Virus record (IMG/VR): IMGVR_UViG_3300046804_000362
Location: 1 to 21,325 of that record
Direction: 5' to 3' (one strand)
From: a virus
DNA: 21,325 nucleotides
The notes under the pieces: generated by a model
Database searches by the model: none
Told to the model about the DNA's origin: nothing
What the model saw: the letters and a program-made list of their open reading frames with translations, nothing else
Shown here: positions 6,795 through 13,822 of the stretch, in pieces
How positions within the stretch are numbered: the first letter of the stretch is position 1
Layout: every line of letters starts with the position of its first letter
Translations under genes and position numbers: made by a program

Positions 6795-9430
6795 CAGCGT
6801 CTCCCGTCAGGGGAAATGTCGAACCGCATGGCACCCATCTGCCACTGGACGCCCAACCCGGTGGACTCGATCCGCATGGCCATCTGGCGTCCACGGACCC
6901 GGGTAAAGACCTCACCAGTGTACTGCTCGACAGGGTAGGTGTACGTCGGAGCAGCTGGCAGGGCAGTGTTTGTCACCGTCATGGTATCCACACCGATGGC
7001 GTAGGCCGTACCAGAGTTCTGCCGGGGCTCGATGGTCAGCGTAACCGAGGGGTTCGTAGCCGTCGAGTTGGTGAACGTCAGGTCAGGTAGGACACGCCAG
7101 ACATACGAGAAGTTGTGCCCGTCCGCGATAGCCATGTCAGCTGTCTCAATATAGGCACTGATGGGGAGAGGTGACGTAAGCGAGATACTTGCGTCATCCA
7201 GTCCATACTCATGGAACAGAACCTGATTCGGTACGAGGTAGCTAACCGGGGCATAGATGCTATGCGAGGCGGCGGTTGTGCCGTTGGCACCGCGAGTCAG
7301 ACCAGAGAACGTGTTGTTGTTCTGGTCGTTCGGTCCTACCGTGTAAATGATCTGTTCCGAGTCGATAGTGATCGTGCCCGTAGAAGGGTACGAGTTACCG
7401 TTGATGACCGTGATGCTGGGGCTCGTATCCGTAATAGTCTGACTGATGTAGGTCTTCTGAAGACTGAACATGGACAGGGGATAGGTTTCCAGCGGAGTAC
7501 CATTCCAAGCCGTACGGTTGATAGTCCCGTAGTACCACAGGTCATCCAAGTAGTTGTAGATGATGTAGCTGTCGTTGACCTGACTAGTAGCAGATGGGTA
7601 GAACCACCAGATCTCGTTGAAGCCTTCGTTGTACCCGGCAATAATTTGATTCAGCTGGCTCTTGTTGAGATTGCTGTAGACAAAGCGCCGCAGGGTGCAG
7701 GGGAGGCTCTTCACGCTACCGTCGTAAACGTAGAATCGGTCAACGCCCATGAAGTAGGTAGCGTTGTTGGTCGAGATGGCAGCGTTCGGAGAGATGATCG
7801 AGATGTTGTCCTGCAGCAGGTTGAAGCTGAAGACATACGGAGCGCCGACGTACTGCATCGAGTACATGGCGGAGTCCGACCACACCACGATTTCCTGACG
7901 GGTATTAACCGCCGTGACGAGGTACGAGCCGTTCGACAAGAGCTGCTCGCCAGCCTGATTTTGCTGCTGCGGGACCCACTCATACAGGTTGGACTGATCA
8001 GTCCACCTCACCAGCATGGGATTGAAGGCCGAGGCCGTCAGCAACGTCGGGTCGTAAGAGTTTGCCCCCAGTGCAATGGTGAACTGGTAGGTGCTGGCCG
8101 AGATGATGCGGTTGGTCTGGGTCGGGACCGCGTCTCCAGAGTAGCTGAAGTTCAGTACGTCGCCCGCCGAGAGGGTGACGCCAGCGCTCAACGTGACCGT
8201 GAAGCCATTGTTGTACGCCGTGGTGACCTTCGTACCAGTCGGGATAGACGAGCCACCGGAGCCAGACGAGATAGTTACCGTAGCGCCTTGCGTGATGTAG
8301 TAGTTGTTGTCCACCACAATGCTGGTAACGCCAGTACCGCCAGTTGTTACGACTGCTCTACCCTTGACCTGAGTAGCCGTGTAGGCACTGAGGAGGACAC
8401 CGCGAGAGGAGAAGGTAGGGTCAAACACCCAGTAGTAGATTGAGCCCTGCACCGTCGAGAAGACGAGGTCCTGATTGAAGTTGCACTGAGACCAAAGCCG
8501 CAGCGCCTGAGTGATGGTGCTGGTACCACCACTCTGCCCCCAACCGCCAGTACCAGCGTTGGTAGTCATAGCCACAGGAGCAGCAGGAGTGCCAACCAAT
8601 ACTGCCGAACCACTAACAGTCCACGATAGACCACCACCAGCAGTGATAGTAGTACCAGAAAGAGCCGTGGTGTAATTTACCGGAGTAACCTGCGCACAGC
8701 TGATGGTGTTCGTGGCAGTGATTGTGCCAGTACCAAGTGCCGTAACAGTAAGCGTATTACCCGCAACTGAAGAACCCGAACCTGCCGAGATATAGCCAGT
8801 AAAGCTAGCAACCGACGTGCCACCCCAAGGGCCGTTACCCCAGCCAAGCGCCGAGGATACGACGTTGTTACCCGCGTTGATCTGGTAGGCAATGTATACG
8901 TTTGCGCCACCGCCCGTAGCAGCCGTGGGTATAGTCGGGTAGCAGCTGATAGTGAAGGAGTCACCGTCCGGGGTCGTGATGACCTCGTACTCACCGCTGA
9001 CCGTATAGCCACCTACCGCCGTAGCTCCAGTGATAGTGACAAACGTACCTGCCGAAACGCCGTGCCCAACCGCATTGATGGTGATGAGGCTATTGGTGCC
9101 ATTAGTCACAATCGGATTGCTGAGGGGTCCAGCCGTCGTGCGTAGCGGGGTGATGTCATAGTAGACGTTACCGTACTCGACGTAGTACTTCTGGTTGGTA
9201 CCAAACGCTAGGACAACGTAGCCGTAAGGGCTGTACGAAGACCAGCTGAGCATCGTACGCGCAACGCCAGAGAAGGTATTGTTGTACGAGTAGTTGATCC
9301 ATCCACCGATCTTCTCAACGAAGCCTGAACGGAACCGGATCTTGTCGCAGTTGTAGAAACCCCCCGACACAGCGTAGGAGGTTATCTCTTTGTTGACACC
9401 GGGTTTGAACGGGATCTTCGTTACTGGCAT
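6794..9430 (-). CDS. Large nozzle-like tail protein with inserted beta-modules, 878 aa
   Basis: The N-terminus (PFKPGVNKEITSYAVSGGFY, then IRFRSGFVEKIGGW) is characteristic of a podovirus structural family related in role to P22 gp10 or T7 gp12, the beta-propeller nozzle. The core also shows propeller-like blades: SNLYEWVPQQQNQAGEQLL, IVVWSDSAMYSMQYVG, YFMGVDRFYVYDGSVKSLP, NEIWWFYPS and YNYLDDLWYYG. Four stretches look inserted: residues about 108-180 (NSLITINAVGHGVSAG), 208-290 (a module with GGGLSWTVSGS), 357-430, and 668-728 (GTITIDSEQIIYT, then FSGLTRGANGTTAASH). The last 150 residues are strands ending in MAMRIESTGLGVQWQMGAMR. The nozzle role is an inference from pattern and context. It starts 2 bases after the endolysin stop. 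Confidence 0.78.
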   Translation of the reverse strand: MPVTKIPFKPGVNKEITSYAVSGGFYNCDKIRFRSGFVEKIGGWINYSYNNTFSGVARTMLSWSSYSPYGYVVLAFGTNQKYYVEYGNVYYDITPLRTTAGPLSNPIVTNGTNSLITINAVGHGVSAGTFVTITGATAVGGYTVSGEYEVITTPDGDSFTISCYPTIPTAATGGGANVYIAYQINAGNNVVSSALGWGNGPWGGTSVASFTGYISAGSGSSVAGNTLTVTALGTGTITATNTISCAQVTPVNYTTALSGTTITAGGGLSWTVSGSAVLVGTPAAPVAMTTNAGTGGWGQSGGTSTITQALRLWSQCNFNQDLVFSTVQGSIYYWVFDPTFSSRGVLLSAYTATQVKGRAVVTTGGTGVTSIVVDNNYYITQGATVTISSGSGGSSIPTGTKVTTAYNNGFTVTLSAGVTLSAGDVLNFSYSGDAVPTQTNRIISASTYQFTIALGANSYDPTLLTASAFNPMLVRWTDQSNLYEWVPQQQNQAGEQLLSNGSYLVTAVNTRQEIVVWSDSAMYSMQYVGAPYVFSFNLLQDNISIISPNAAISTNNATYFMGVDRFYVYDGSVKSLPCTLRRFVYSNLNKSQLNQIIAGYNEGFNEIWWFYPSATSQVNDSYIIYNYLDDLWYYGTINRTAWNGTPLETYPLSMFSLQKTYISQTITDTSPSITVINGNSYPSTGTITIDSEQIIYTVGPNDQNNNTFSGLTRGANGTTAASHSIYAPVSYLVPNQVLFHEYGLDDASISLTSPLPISAYIETADMAIADGHNFSYVWRVLPDLTFTNSTATNPSVTLTIEPRQNSGTAYAIGVDTMTVTNTALPAAPTYTYPVEQYTGEVFTRVRGRQMAMRIESTGLGVQWQMGAMRFDISPDGRR
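8561..8809 (-). repeat. Related beta-module inserted in the nozzle-like protein
   Basis: Residues about 208-290 of the 878-residue protein: FTGYISAGSGSSVAGNTLTV followed by a degenerate centre and AGGGLSWTVSGS. The opening resembles FNGYISSGAGLTAAGTTLTV at the start of the giant repeat protein. The middle looks rearranged, so homology is likely but not certain. Confidence 0.55.
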
Positions 9431-9432
9431 GG

Positions 9433-9771
9433 TTACACCCGTCGCTCAAAGTGTGGAAGATCCTTGAAGGAGTTCCAGTTGCCGCCCCAAGAGTTCTTCT
9501 TGCTCAGGCTTTCCCAATAGTCACCGACTATCTGCAGCTCAACCTTGTCATAAACGAGCTTGCCATCAAGGAAGAAATTCAAGTCAACCGCACAACGCTT
9601 CAAGTGGTTACTGTTCAGCGTTTTCGACCTGCCAGTCTTGACGTAAATCTCTTGCTGCTCCGGAGTACGGAACAGCTCGCCGCCAGTCACGACAAAACCG
9701 CTCTTGGTGGCGAACATCACAAGACGGCACATATCTAGCAAGAACGCCTGCTGCTCTGCTACTAGGCTCAT
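9433..9771 (-). CDS. Endolysin, M15-family D,D/L,D peptidase, 112 aa
   Basis: A compact zinc peptidase of the VanY/M15 type that would cut peptidoglycan cross-linking peptides. The zinc ligands are visible: His56 and Asp63 in SNHLKRCAVDLNFF (HxxxxxxD) and His107 in DLPHFE, with Trp residues in WGGNW just before, as in phage L-alanyl-D-glutamate endopeptidases. TGGELFRTPEQQ gives the usual RTxxxQ substrate-side loop. The length is that of a single catalytic domain; there is no cell-wall binding domain and no signal peptide or SAR helix, so export depends on a holin. The holin is the gene immediately before it, and the two overlap by ATGA. A strong family call. Confidence 0.92.
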   Translation of the reverse strand: MSLVAEQQAFLLDMCRLVMFATKSGFVVTGGELFRTPEQQEIYVKTGRSKTLNSNHLKRCAVDLNFFLDGKLVYDKVELQIVGDYWESLSKKNSWGGNWNSFKDLPHFERRV

Positions 9772-10295
9772 TTCAGCACCTTATCCAGTTGAGCAGACTT
9801 ATCCTTGCTGCCAATCGAACTACCGAAGTAGTACGAGATGACCTGCGTCGAGATGGCGGTCAAAGCGCCAAGGACGTACACCAAGATGTCCTTGCGGCTG
9901 GATTCCACCGGGGAGTTGTCAAACATCAAGAAGCCAAACAGGATGAACGTGAGAGCCGTGATGAAGAGTGCCAGCACCGGAGTGACAATCTTGTTGATGA
10001 TTGGCGCTTTATCCGAAGTGGCAATATCCGTCTCACGTTTGCGGGCACTGTCGGTGTCCTTGAGGCGTAGGTCAAGCTCCTGAAGATCTAGCTTGTTGTC
10101 TTCGAGCTGGAGCTTCAAAAGTTCTTCCTCATGCTCCATCTCAGCGATCTTGAGCTTGGCATAGTCCTCGCTGGTCATATCAGGCTTGAGTTCAACGCCC
10201 AGCTTCTTCTCGACCCAGTCCTTGCCCTTCGCCGCTACGGCGTTGGCAACAAGGTTGAGACCCTTACCCAGCAATGCAGCGACGATAGGAATCAC
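9768..10295 (-). CDS. Holin, 3-TM gene-transfer-release type, 175 aa
   Basis: Residues 1-20 are a weakly hydrophobic helix (IPIVAALLGKGLNLVANAV). Residues about 42-90 form a charged coiled coil (EMEHEEELLKLQLEDNKLDL). Two clear membrane helices follow, KIVTPVLALFITALTFILFG and DILVYVLGALTAISTQVIS, then the tail YYFGSSIGSKDKS, a signature I associate with the holin family described for gene-transfer-agent release. It would open the inner membrane for the endolysin encoded next. Start: I choose GTG at base 10295, which overlaps the nuclease stop (GTGA) and has GGGAG 9 bases upstream. Starts further upstream (TTG 10304, GTG 10301) lack a placed SD. Confidence 0.88.
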   Translation of the reverse strand: MIPIVAALLGKGLNLVANAVAAKGKDWVEKKLGVELKPDMTSEDYAKLKIAEMEHEEELLKLQLEDNKLDLQELDLRLKDTDSARKRETDIATSDKAPIINKIVTPVLALFITALTFILFGFLMFDNSPVESSRKDILVYVLGALTAISTQVISYYFGSSIGSKDKSAQLDKVLK

Positions 10296-10648
10296 GGACA
10301 CCAACTCCCACGGGCCCCGCCCGTGTACTGCCTAGCTAGTCCATCAGCAACCAGAATGCCAGCGACTTCCTGACCGTTGGCGACAACAATGGCATCGACG
10401 CGCCCAGCAAACTTGTCCGGGGTGATGTCGGATATGACAATCGAACCCGTCAGTAGCTCTGCCAAACGCGCCTTGGCCTTCAATGCAAGGGCCTTCTCAG
10501 CCGCGCACTTCCCCTTCAGCTCAGGGGTATCGATACCCTTGAGGCGTACAGCCGTGACAATCTCCACCCCATCCCACACCGGGACTCGGGCTTTGAACGT
10601 ATCTCCATCAGTGACGGAGATGAGCATGGCGAGGAAGGAACCGATCAT
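10292..10648 (-). CDS. Staphylococcal-nuclease-like (SNase) nuclease, 118 aa
   Basis: The complete SNase core is visible: VTDGDTFKARV (first Asp ligand pair), VRLKGIDTPELKGKCAAE (the Arg35-Asp40-Glu43 set, by chance with the same numbering as the mature Staphylococcus enzyme), and AGRVDAIV, whose Arg83 matches catalytic Arg87. The end (GQEVAGILVADGLARQY) is the conserved third helix region. The reaction would be calcium-dependent, unspecific cleavage of DNA or RNA. The N-terminus is short and mildly hydrophobic (MIGSFLAMLIS), not a convincing signal peptide. The gene sits directly before the holin and overlaps it, so it is expressed with lysis functions. A role in degrading host DNA or lowering lysate viscosity is an inference. 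Confidence 0.88.
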   Translation of the reverse strand: MIGSFLAMLISVTDGDTFKARVPVWDGVEIVTAVRLKGIDTPELKGKCAAEKALALKAKARLAELLTGSIVISDITPDKFAGRVDAIVVANGQEVAGILVADGLARQYTGGARGSWCP

Positions 10649-10650
10649 GG

Positions 10651-10791
10651 TCAGTTCTTGTTCGGATGGTCGCGGTTATCATCAGGCTTGATGCCACCAC
10701 CGCCCGTACCCGTCTTGTTGGGCTTGGACAGGTCACGATAGATGAGGTAGACAAAAGCCGCGAGGGCGATAAGACCAAGAGTGATAGACAT
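10651..10791 (-). CDS. One-helix membrane peptide, 46 aa
   Basis: A small gene with a good SD (AAGGAG) that overlaps the stop codon of the glycine-rich gene and is followed by the nuclease ATG two bases after its own stop. The product starts with a single membrane helix (SITLGLIALAAFVYLIY), then a basic turn RDLSKPNKTG, a glycine run and a hydrophilic tail ending in DDNRDHPNKN. With no charges in the first 17 residues it is likely N-out, C-in. Its place at the head of the lysis cassette suggests an auxiliary holin, pinholin or antiholin, but a structural role is equally possible. There is no lipobox, so it is not an outer-membrane spanin. Confidence 0.72.
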   Translation of the reverse strand: MSITLGLIALAAFVYLIYRDLSKPNKTGTGGGGIKPDDNRDHPNKN

Positions 10792-10800
10792 GATTGCTCC

Positions 10801-11460
10801 TTAAGTGAACGAGATAACGACTTTGGCGTCACCGCCAATAGTTGGATTTTGGGTAGTAGGAGTACCTTTACCGCCAACACCACCAGTACCACCCGTGACA
10901 CCGCTAAGACCTGTAACAGGAGCACCAGCAGTACCGGGACCAGAACCGCCATCACCTGCGGGAGTATTGGTCGTATTAACATCACCACCTGTTGGCAAAC
11001 CGCCACCAGCACCGCCCGTACCATCCGCGCCAGAGCTACCTTGTACACCGCCGCTACCACCGGGAACAGATAGCGTGAACGAACCAGAAGAAAGAGCGAC
11101 TGGAGTACTTGCACCAGAAGCAGACCCGTTACCGCCAGCAGTGGGTGTAGCACTATTAGCACCAGCGGTGCCACGGGTACCAAGGGTATAGTTGATCGCC
11201 TTACCGATATCCGTACCATTATTCAGCGAACGAGTGATACGCGAGTAAGCACCACCACCACCGCTACCGCCAAGACTTTCATTGGGTGAAACGGTATAAC
11301 CGCCAGCACCGCCGCCACCCGGACCCCACACCTGCACAACAACCTGTGTCGCGCCAGCAGGGACAGTAACACTGCCCGTACCCGGAACAGTATTGGTGAA
11401 CGTATTGGTGACAGGCGAGAACGCCGCCGCACCAGCAAACACGTTGAGAATTGCGCCCAT
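10801..11460 (-). CDS. Glycine-rich tail/adhesin-like protein, 219 aa
   Basis: The N-terminal 70 residues carry a short beta domain with FTNTVPGTGSVTVPAGATQ and VVVQVWGPGGGGAGGY, the typical entry to phage glycine-rich domains (the kind Pfam calls Gly_rich_2). About 110 residues of Gly/Ser/Thr/Ala-rich sequence follow, with poly-Gly clusters (GGSGGGGAY, GGTGGVGGKG). The end (IGGDAKVVISFT) closes the sandwich. Glycine-rich domains of this type occur in receptor-binding proteins, where polyglycine-II helices pack as a bundle. The start was set at the ATG overlapping the previous stop (TAATG); the 30 upstream codons read as out-of-family sequence. The receptor-binding role is likely but unproven. 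Confidence 0.75.
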   Translation of the reverse strand: MGAILNVFAGAAAFSPVTNTFTNTVPGTGSVTVPAGATQVVVQVWGPGGGGAGGYTVSPNESLGGSGGGGAYSRITRSLNNGTDIGKAINYTLGTRGTAGANSATPTAGGNGSASGASTPVALSSGSFTLSVPGGSGGVQGSSGADGTGGAGGGLPTGGDVNTTNTPAGDGGSGPGTAGAPVTGLSGVTGGTGGVGGKGTPTTQNPTIGGDAKVVISFT

Positions 11461-12002
11461 TAGCCTATCACCACAGTTTTGACCGCGCCTCCGGTCGTGC
11501 CAAAGAGAGTCGCAGCGGGAGCTGCGAGTGTAAACATGTACTGAGTACACGGGCGACTAGTGCCACTACCAATAAGGCTACCCGATCTGTACTGCGGTGT
11601 AGCCCGCACGGTAGACCCACCAGAGACCGTTGTACCATCAACGACCAACGTAGTGGCGAAGTTGGGAGCCGTCACAGTAGTATCTCCGTCAGTCAGAATG
11701 ACGTAGTAGCTAGCGTTGCCAGATGACCCACCAGCAGAATAAATGCCAAGGACAGTTACACCAAGCACGGGAGCCGTAGCTGACCCTACTGGGCATTGAG
11801 TGTTGTCAATGAACTGGGTATTGAATACTGGACCACTACCCGGCGTATACCCAACAATAGACCAGCCATAAGCCCAGTTAGTTTGAGTACCGCCACCAGT
11901 TGCATTAGTACCTAGCCCAACAATGACAGTGAACGTACCACCGCTAGATGGGTTGGCAACGCCTGCTGCACTAGCCGCCAACAGACTAAGCGCCCCACTC
12001 AT
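11460..12002 (-). CDS. Beta-rich protein of the tail-fibre group, 180 aa
   Basis: Start chosen at the ATG overlapping the stop of the fibre-like gene (TGATG); ten extra upstream codons read VHQRYGAHL and look like shadow. The protein begins MSGALSLLAASAAGVANP, a mildly hydrophobic stretch that could pass for a weak signal peptide but is more likely a fibre-assembly segment, since no secretion context exists. The rest is Gly/Thr/Ser/Val-rich strands (FTVIVGLGTNATGGG, SYYVILTDGDTTVTAP, TQYMFTLAAPAATL) with two Cys residues. I do not recognise a family. It lies between a fibre-like protein and a glycine-rich adhesin-like protein, so a tail-tip or fibre-accessory role is reasonable. Confidence 0.65.
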   Translation of the reverse strand: MSGALSLLAASAAGVANPSSGGTFTVIVGLGTNATGGGTQTNWAYGWSIVGYTPGSGPVFNTQFIDNTQCPVGSATAPVLGVTVLGIYSAGGSSGNASYYVILTDGDTTVTAPNFATTLVVDGTTVSGGSTVRATPQYRSGSLIGSGTSRPCTQYMFTLAAPAATLFGTTGGAVKTVVIG

Positions 12003-13813
12003 CAGATGAGCCCCGTACCGCTGATGAACCACCGGGTAGAGGTTACCTTGGTGGCAGTAGCAAACGCATAGCGTGGCAGGATGCGAGTACCCGTGGTCGG
12101 CGTAGACGTACCCGCCCAGACCATGGTGTCCGTGGTGATGGCGATACCCGCCGTGACTGCCGAGCTAGCGTCATTGAAGAACGTCAGCACCGTGCCGATC
12201 GGGTATGGCACAGCAGTGTTTGCCGGGATGGTCAGGACCGGGCCTGCAGTGAGAGCACCAGATACTGCACCAGAATTATTGACACTCATGGTCAGCGTAA
12301 ATGTGGGAGTCGTACCCGTCACGTTGGTGATGACCGCGTTGGTACCGACGCCCGTACCAGTCAATGGCTGGCCGATAGTAAACGTACCCGTAATCGTGCC
12401 CGAGGTCGTGATGGTATTGGTGCTGATAGTGCCAGAGGAGCCAGAAGCCGTCGCGCCACTACCACCCGTGTAGTAGATGTGCTTGCCAGAGTCCGAGAAG
12501 ATAGCAGTGTAGTTCGTAGAGACAGAAGTCTGCGGGACTTCGAGGAACCCAGTGTTGTAGTTGGTTCCGGTAGCGTCAGCGATCCTATGGGAATGCAGAC
12601 CAGCAATGCCGTTTACCGTCTGGGTAGCACCCTGAGTAATAATCGTACTGTTATTGCTATACGGGCCATAGAACGACATCGTCGTAGAAGCCACAGTCTG
12701 GCTGATATTGACCGTCCAAGATGTACCACTACCACCAGTAATATAGGTACCTTGTGCAACACCCGTACCCGTAACCAACTGACCAGCAGCGACAGCAGTA
12801 TTGGTAGCACCAAGCGTCAGTCCTGTACCGGAGATAGTGCAGCTAGTCTGGGTCGTCACCGTAGTGGGGGCAACGTAGTTCCATACGCCGCTACCCGTCA
12901 CCGTAGCGCGTTGTACCGTGTTGGTAGCAAAGCCAAGCGTGTTGGTGCTCGGCAGATAGATGCCGTTGGCAGGGATGGTTGTGCCGTTGACCGTCAGGGT
13001 GGTCGCAGTCAGCGGGCCAGTGAAGTACCAAGCCGCCGTTGCAATGTCCATCCACGTCAGCATCGGAGTGCCAGTGACGGCTATCGGACCAGTAACAGCC
13101 TGACTGATATTGACGGTGTAGGGGCTAGCCGTACCTGCCGTGATGACCGTACCGTCAGCAACGCCCGTACCCGTGATGTACTGCCCGACAGCGAACGTAC
13201 CCGTGACCGTACCGCCAACCGTGAGCGACGTACCCGAGATGCTGCAGGAAGACCCAGTAGCTACCGTAGCCGTGCTCATCACGGCAAACGGGGTACCCGA
13301 CGAGCCAAGCGTCAGCTTGAGAACGTCAGTGTCGATGACTCCGGTATTGGTGATACCAGTCGTTGTGATGGCCGAGGTGAACGCTGTTTGCGAGATGAAG
13401 TCGATAGCATCGACGACGCTAGAGCCGTCGCAGAACAACACCATGCGCTTGCCAGCAGGGACAGTGATGCCGGGGCCCGAAGGCACTGCGCCAGTACCCG
13501 GGCGGATCGTTACCGACCCAGCAGATACGGTAGTGTTGTTGTAAATGAAGTAGAGCTTGACGTTGGTCGGGACAACCAAGGTACCACCACCAGCATTGTA
13601 GAGGCGGAGGTACATATTTCGGGCGTTGGCAGGAGCACCGGGCGACATCGACCCAAGCGCGTCCGTACCACCAGTACAGGATATAGAGGCATAGCCGCTG
13701 ATGGCCTGTTCAAACAGATCGAAATTCGTGTTGGTGGTATTACCCCATGTACCAGCTTGGTCGCCAGTACCGATTTTCTGAATCTGCAAGTTTGTAGTGT
13801 ATGTACTAGCCAT
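12002..13813 (-). CDS. Tail-fibre-like protein with three beta-modules, 603 aa
   Basis: The N-terminus STYTTNLQIQKIGTGDQAGT, followed by WGNTTNTNFDLFEQAISGY, is a very common phage motif that starts fibre or appendage proteins and probably anchors them to the particle. Residues about 60-170 form a beta domain with VTIRPGTGAVPSGPGITVPA. Three copies of a roughly 60-70-residue module follow (about 188-248, 323-383, 452-522), each with a SISGT/TISGTxLT start, a GQxxTGTGV centre and a TVNISQ-type end. An HSH triplet (407-409) recalls iron-binding HxH motifs of other fibres, but one copy is weak evidence. The C-terminus is strands ending WFISGTGLI. The SD (AAAGGTG) overlaps the stop of the giant repeat gene. 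Receptor binding is inferred. Confidence 0.75.
   Translation of the reverse strand: MASTYTTNLQIQKIGTGDQAGTWGNTTNTNFDLFEQAISGYASISCTGGTDALGSMSPGAPANARNMYLRLYNAGGGTLVVPTNVKLYFIYNNTTVSAGSVTIRPGTGAVPSGPGITVPAGKRMVLFCDGSSVVDAIDFISQTAFTSAITTTGITNTGVIDTDVLKLTLGSSGTPFAVMSTATVATGSSCSISGTSLTVGGTVTGTFAVGQYITGTGVADGTVITAGTASPYTVNISQAVTGPIAVTGTPMLTWMDIATAAWYFTGPLTATTLTVNGTTIPANGIYLPSTNTLGFATNTVQRATVTGSGVWNYVAPTTVTTQTSCTISGTGLTLGATNTAVAAGQLVTGTGVAQGTYITGGSGTSWTVNISQTVASTTMSFYGPYSNNSTIITQGATQTVNGIAGLHSHRIADATGTNYNTGFLEVPQTSVSTNYTAIFSDSGKHIYYTGGSGATASGSSGTISTNTITTSGTITGTFTIGQPLTGTGVGTNAVITNVTGTTPTFTLTMSVNNSGAVSGALTAGPVLTIPANTAVPYPIGTVLTFFNDASSAVTAGIAITTDTMVWAGTSTPTTGTRILPRYAFATATKVTSTRWFISGTGLI
12248..12460 (-). 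repeat. Beta-module copy 3 in the fibre-like protein
   Basis: The most divergent copy of the GT-rich beta-module (residues about 452-522): TISTNTITTSGTITGTFTIG, then QPLTGTGVGTNAVITNVTG, then TFTLTMSV. It keeps the GxFxxGQ-xTGTGV core but lacks the GGSGTSWTV loop of copy 2. Confidence 0.6.
12665..12847 (-). repeat. Beta-module copy 2 in the fibre-like protein
   Basis: Residues about 323-383. Contains TISGTGLTLG, GQLVTGTGVAQGTYI and TGGSGTSWTVNISQTV. It is closest to the module opening the 1,080-residue protein: the ten residues ITGGSGTSWT occur in both, and the DNA matches at 22 of 23 bases over 12711-12733 and 16884-16906. Confidence 0.75.
13070..13252 (-). repeat. Beta-module copy 1 in the fibre-like protein
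   Basis: Residues about 188-248. Contains SISGTSLTVG, GQYITGTGVADGTVI and YTVNISQAV. It has the same strand order as copies 2 and 3 and as the N-terminus of the giant repeat protein. Confidence 0.7.
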
Positions 13814-13822
13814 TGAGCACCT

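Noticed and set aside
7211-8443. 410-codon plus-strand open frame opposite the nozzle-like gene
   Set aside because: Val/Arg/Asp-rich antisense translation of Thr/Tyr/Asn-rich coding sequence; no start signal or domain.
12479-13816. 445-codon plus-strand open frame opposite the fibre-like gene
   Set aside because: Highly Arg/Ser-rich shadow of Gly/Thr-rich sequence, with no SD and no neighbours on that strand.
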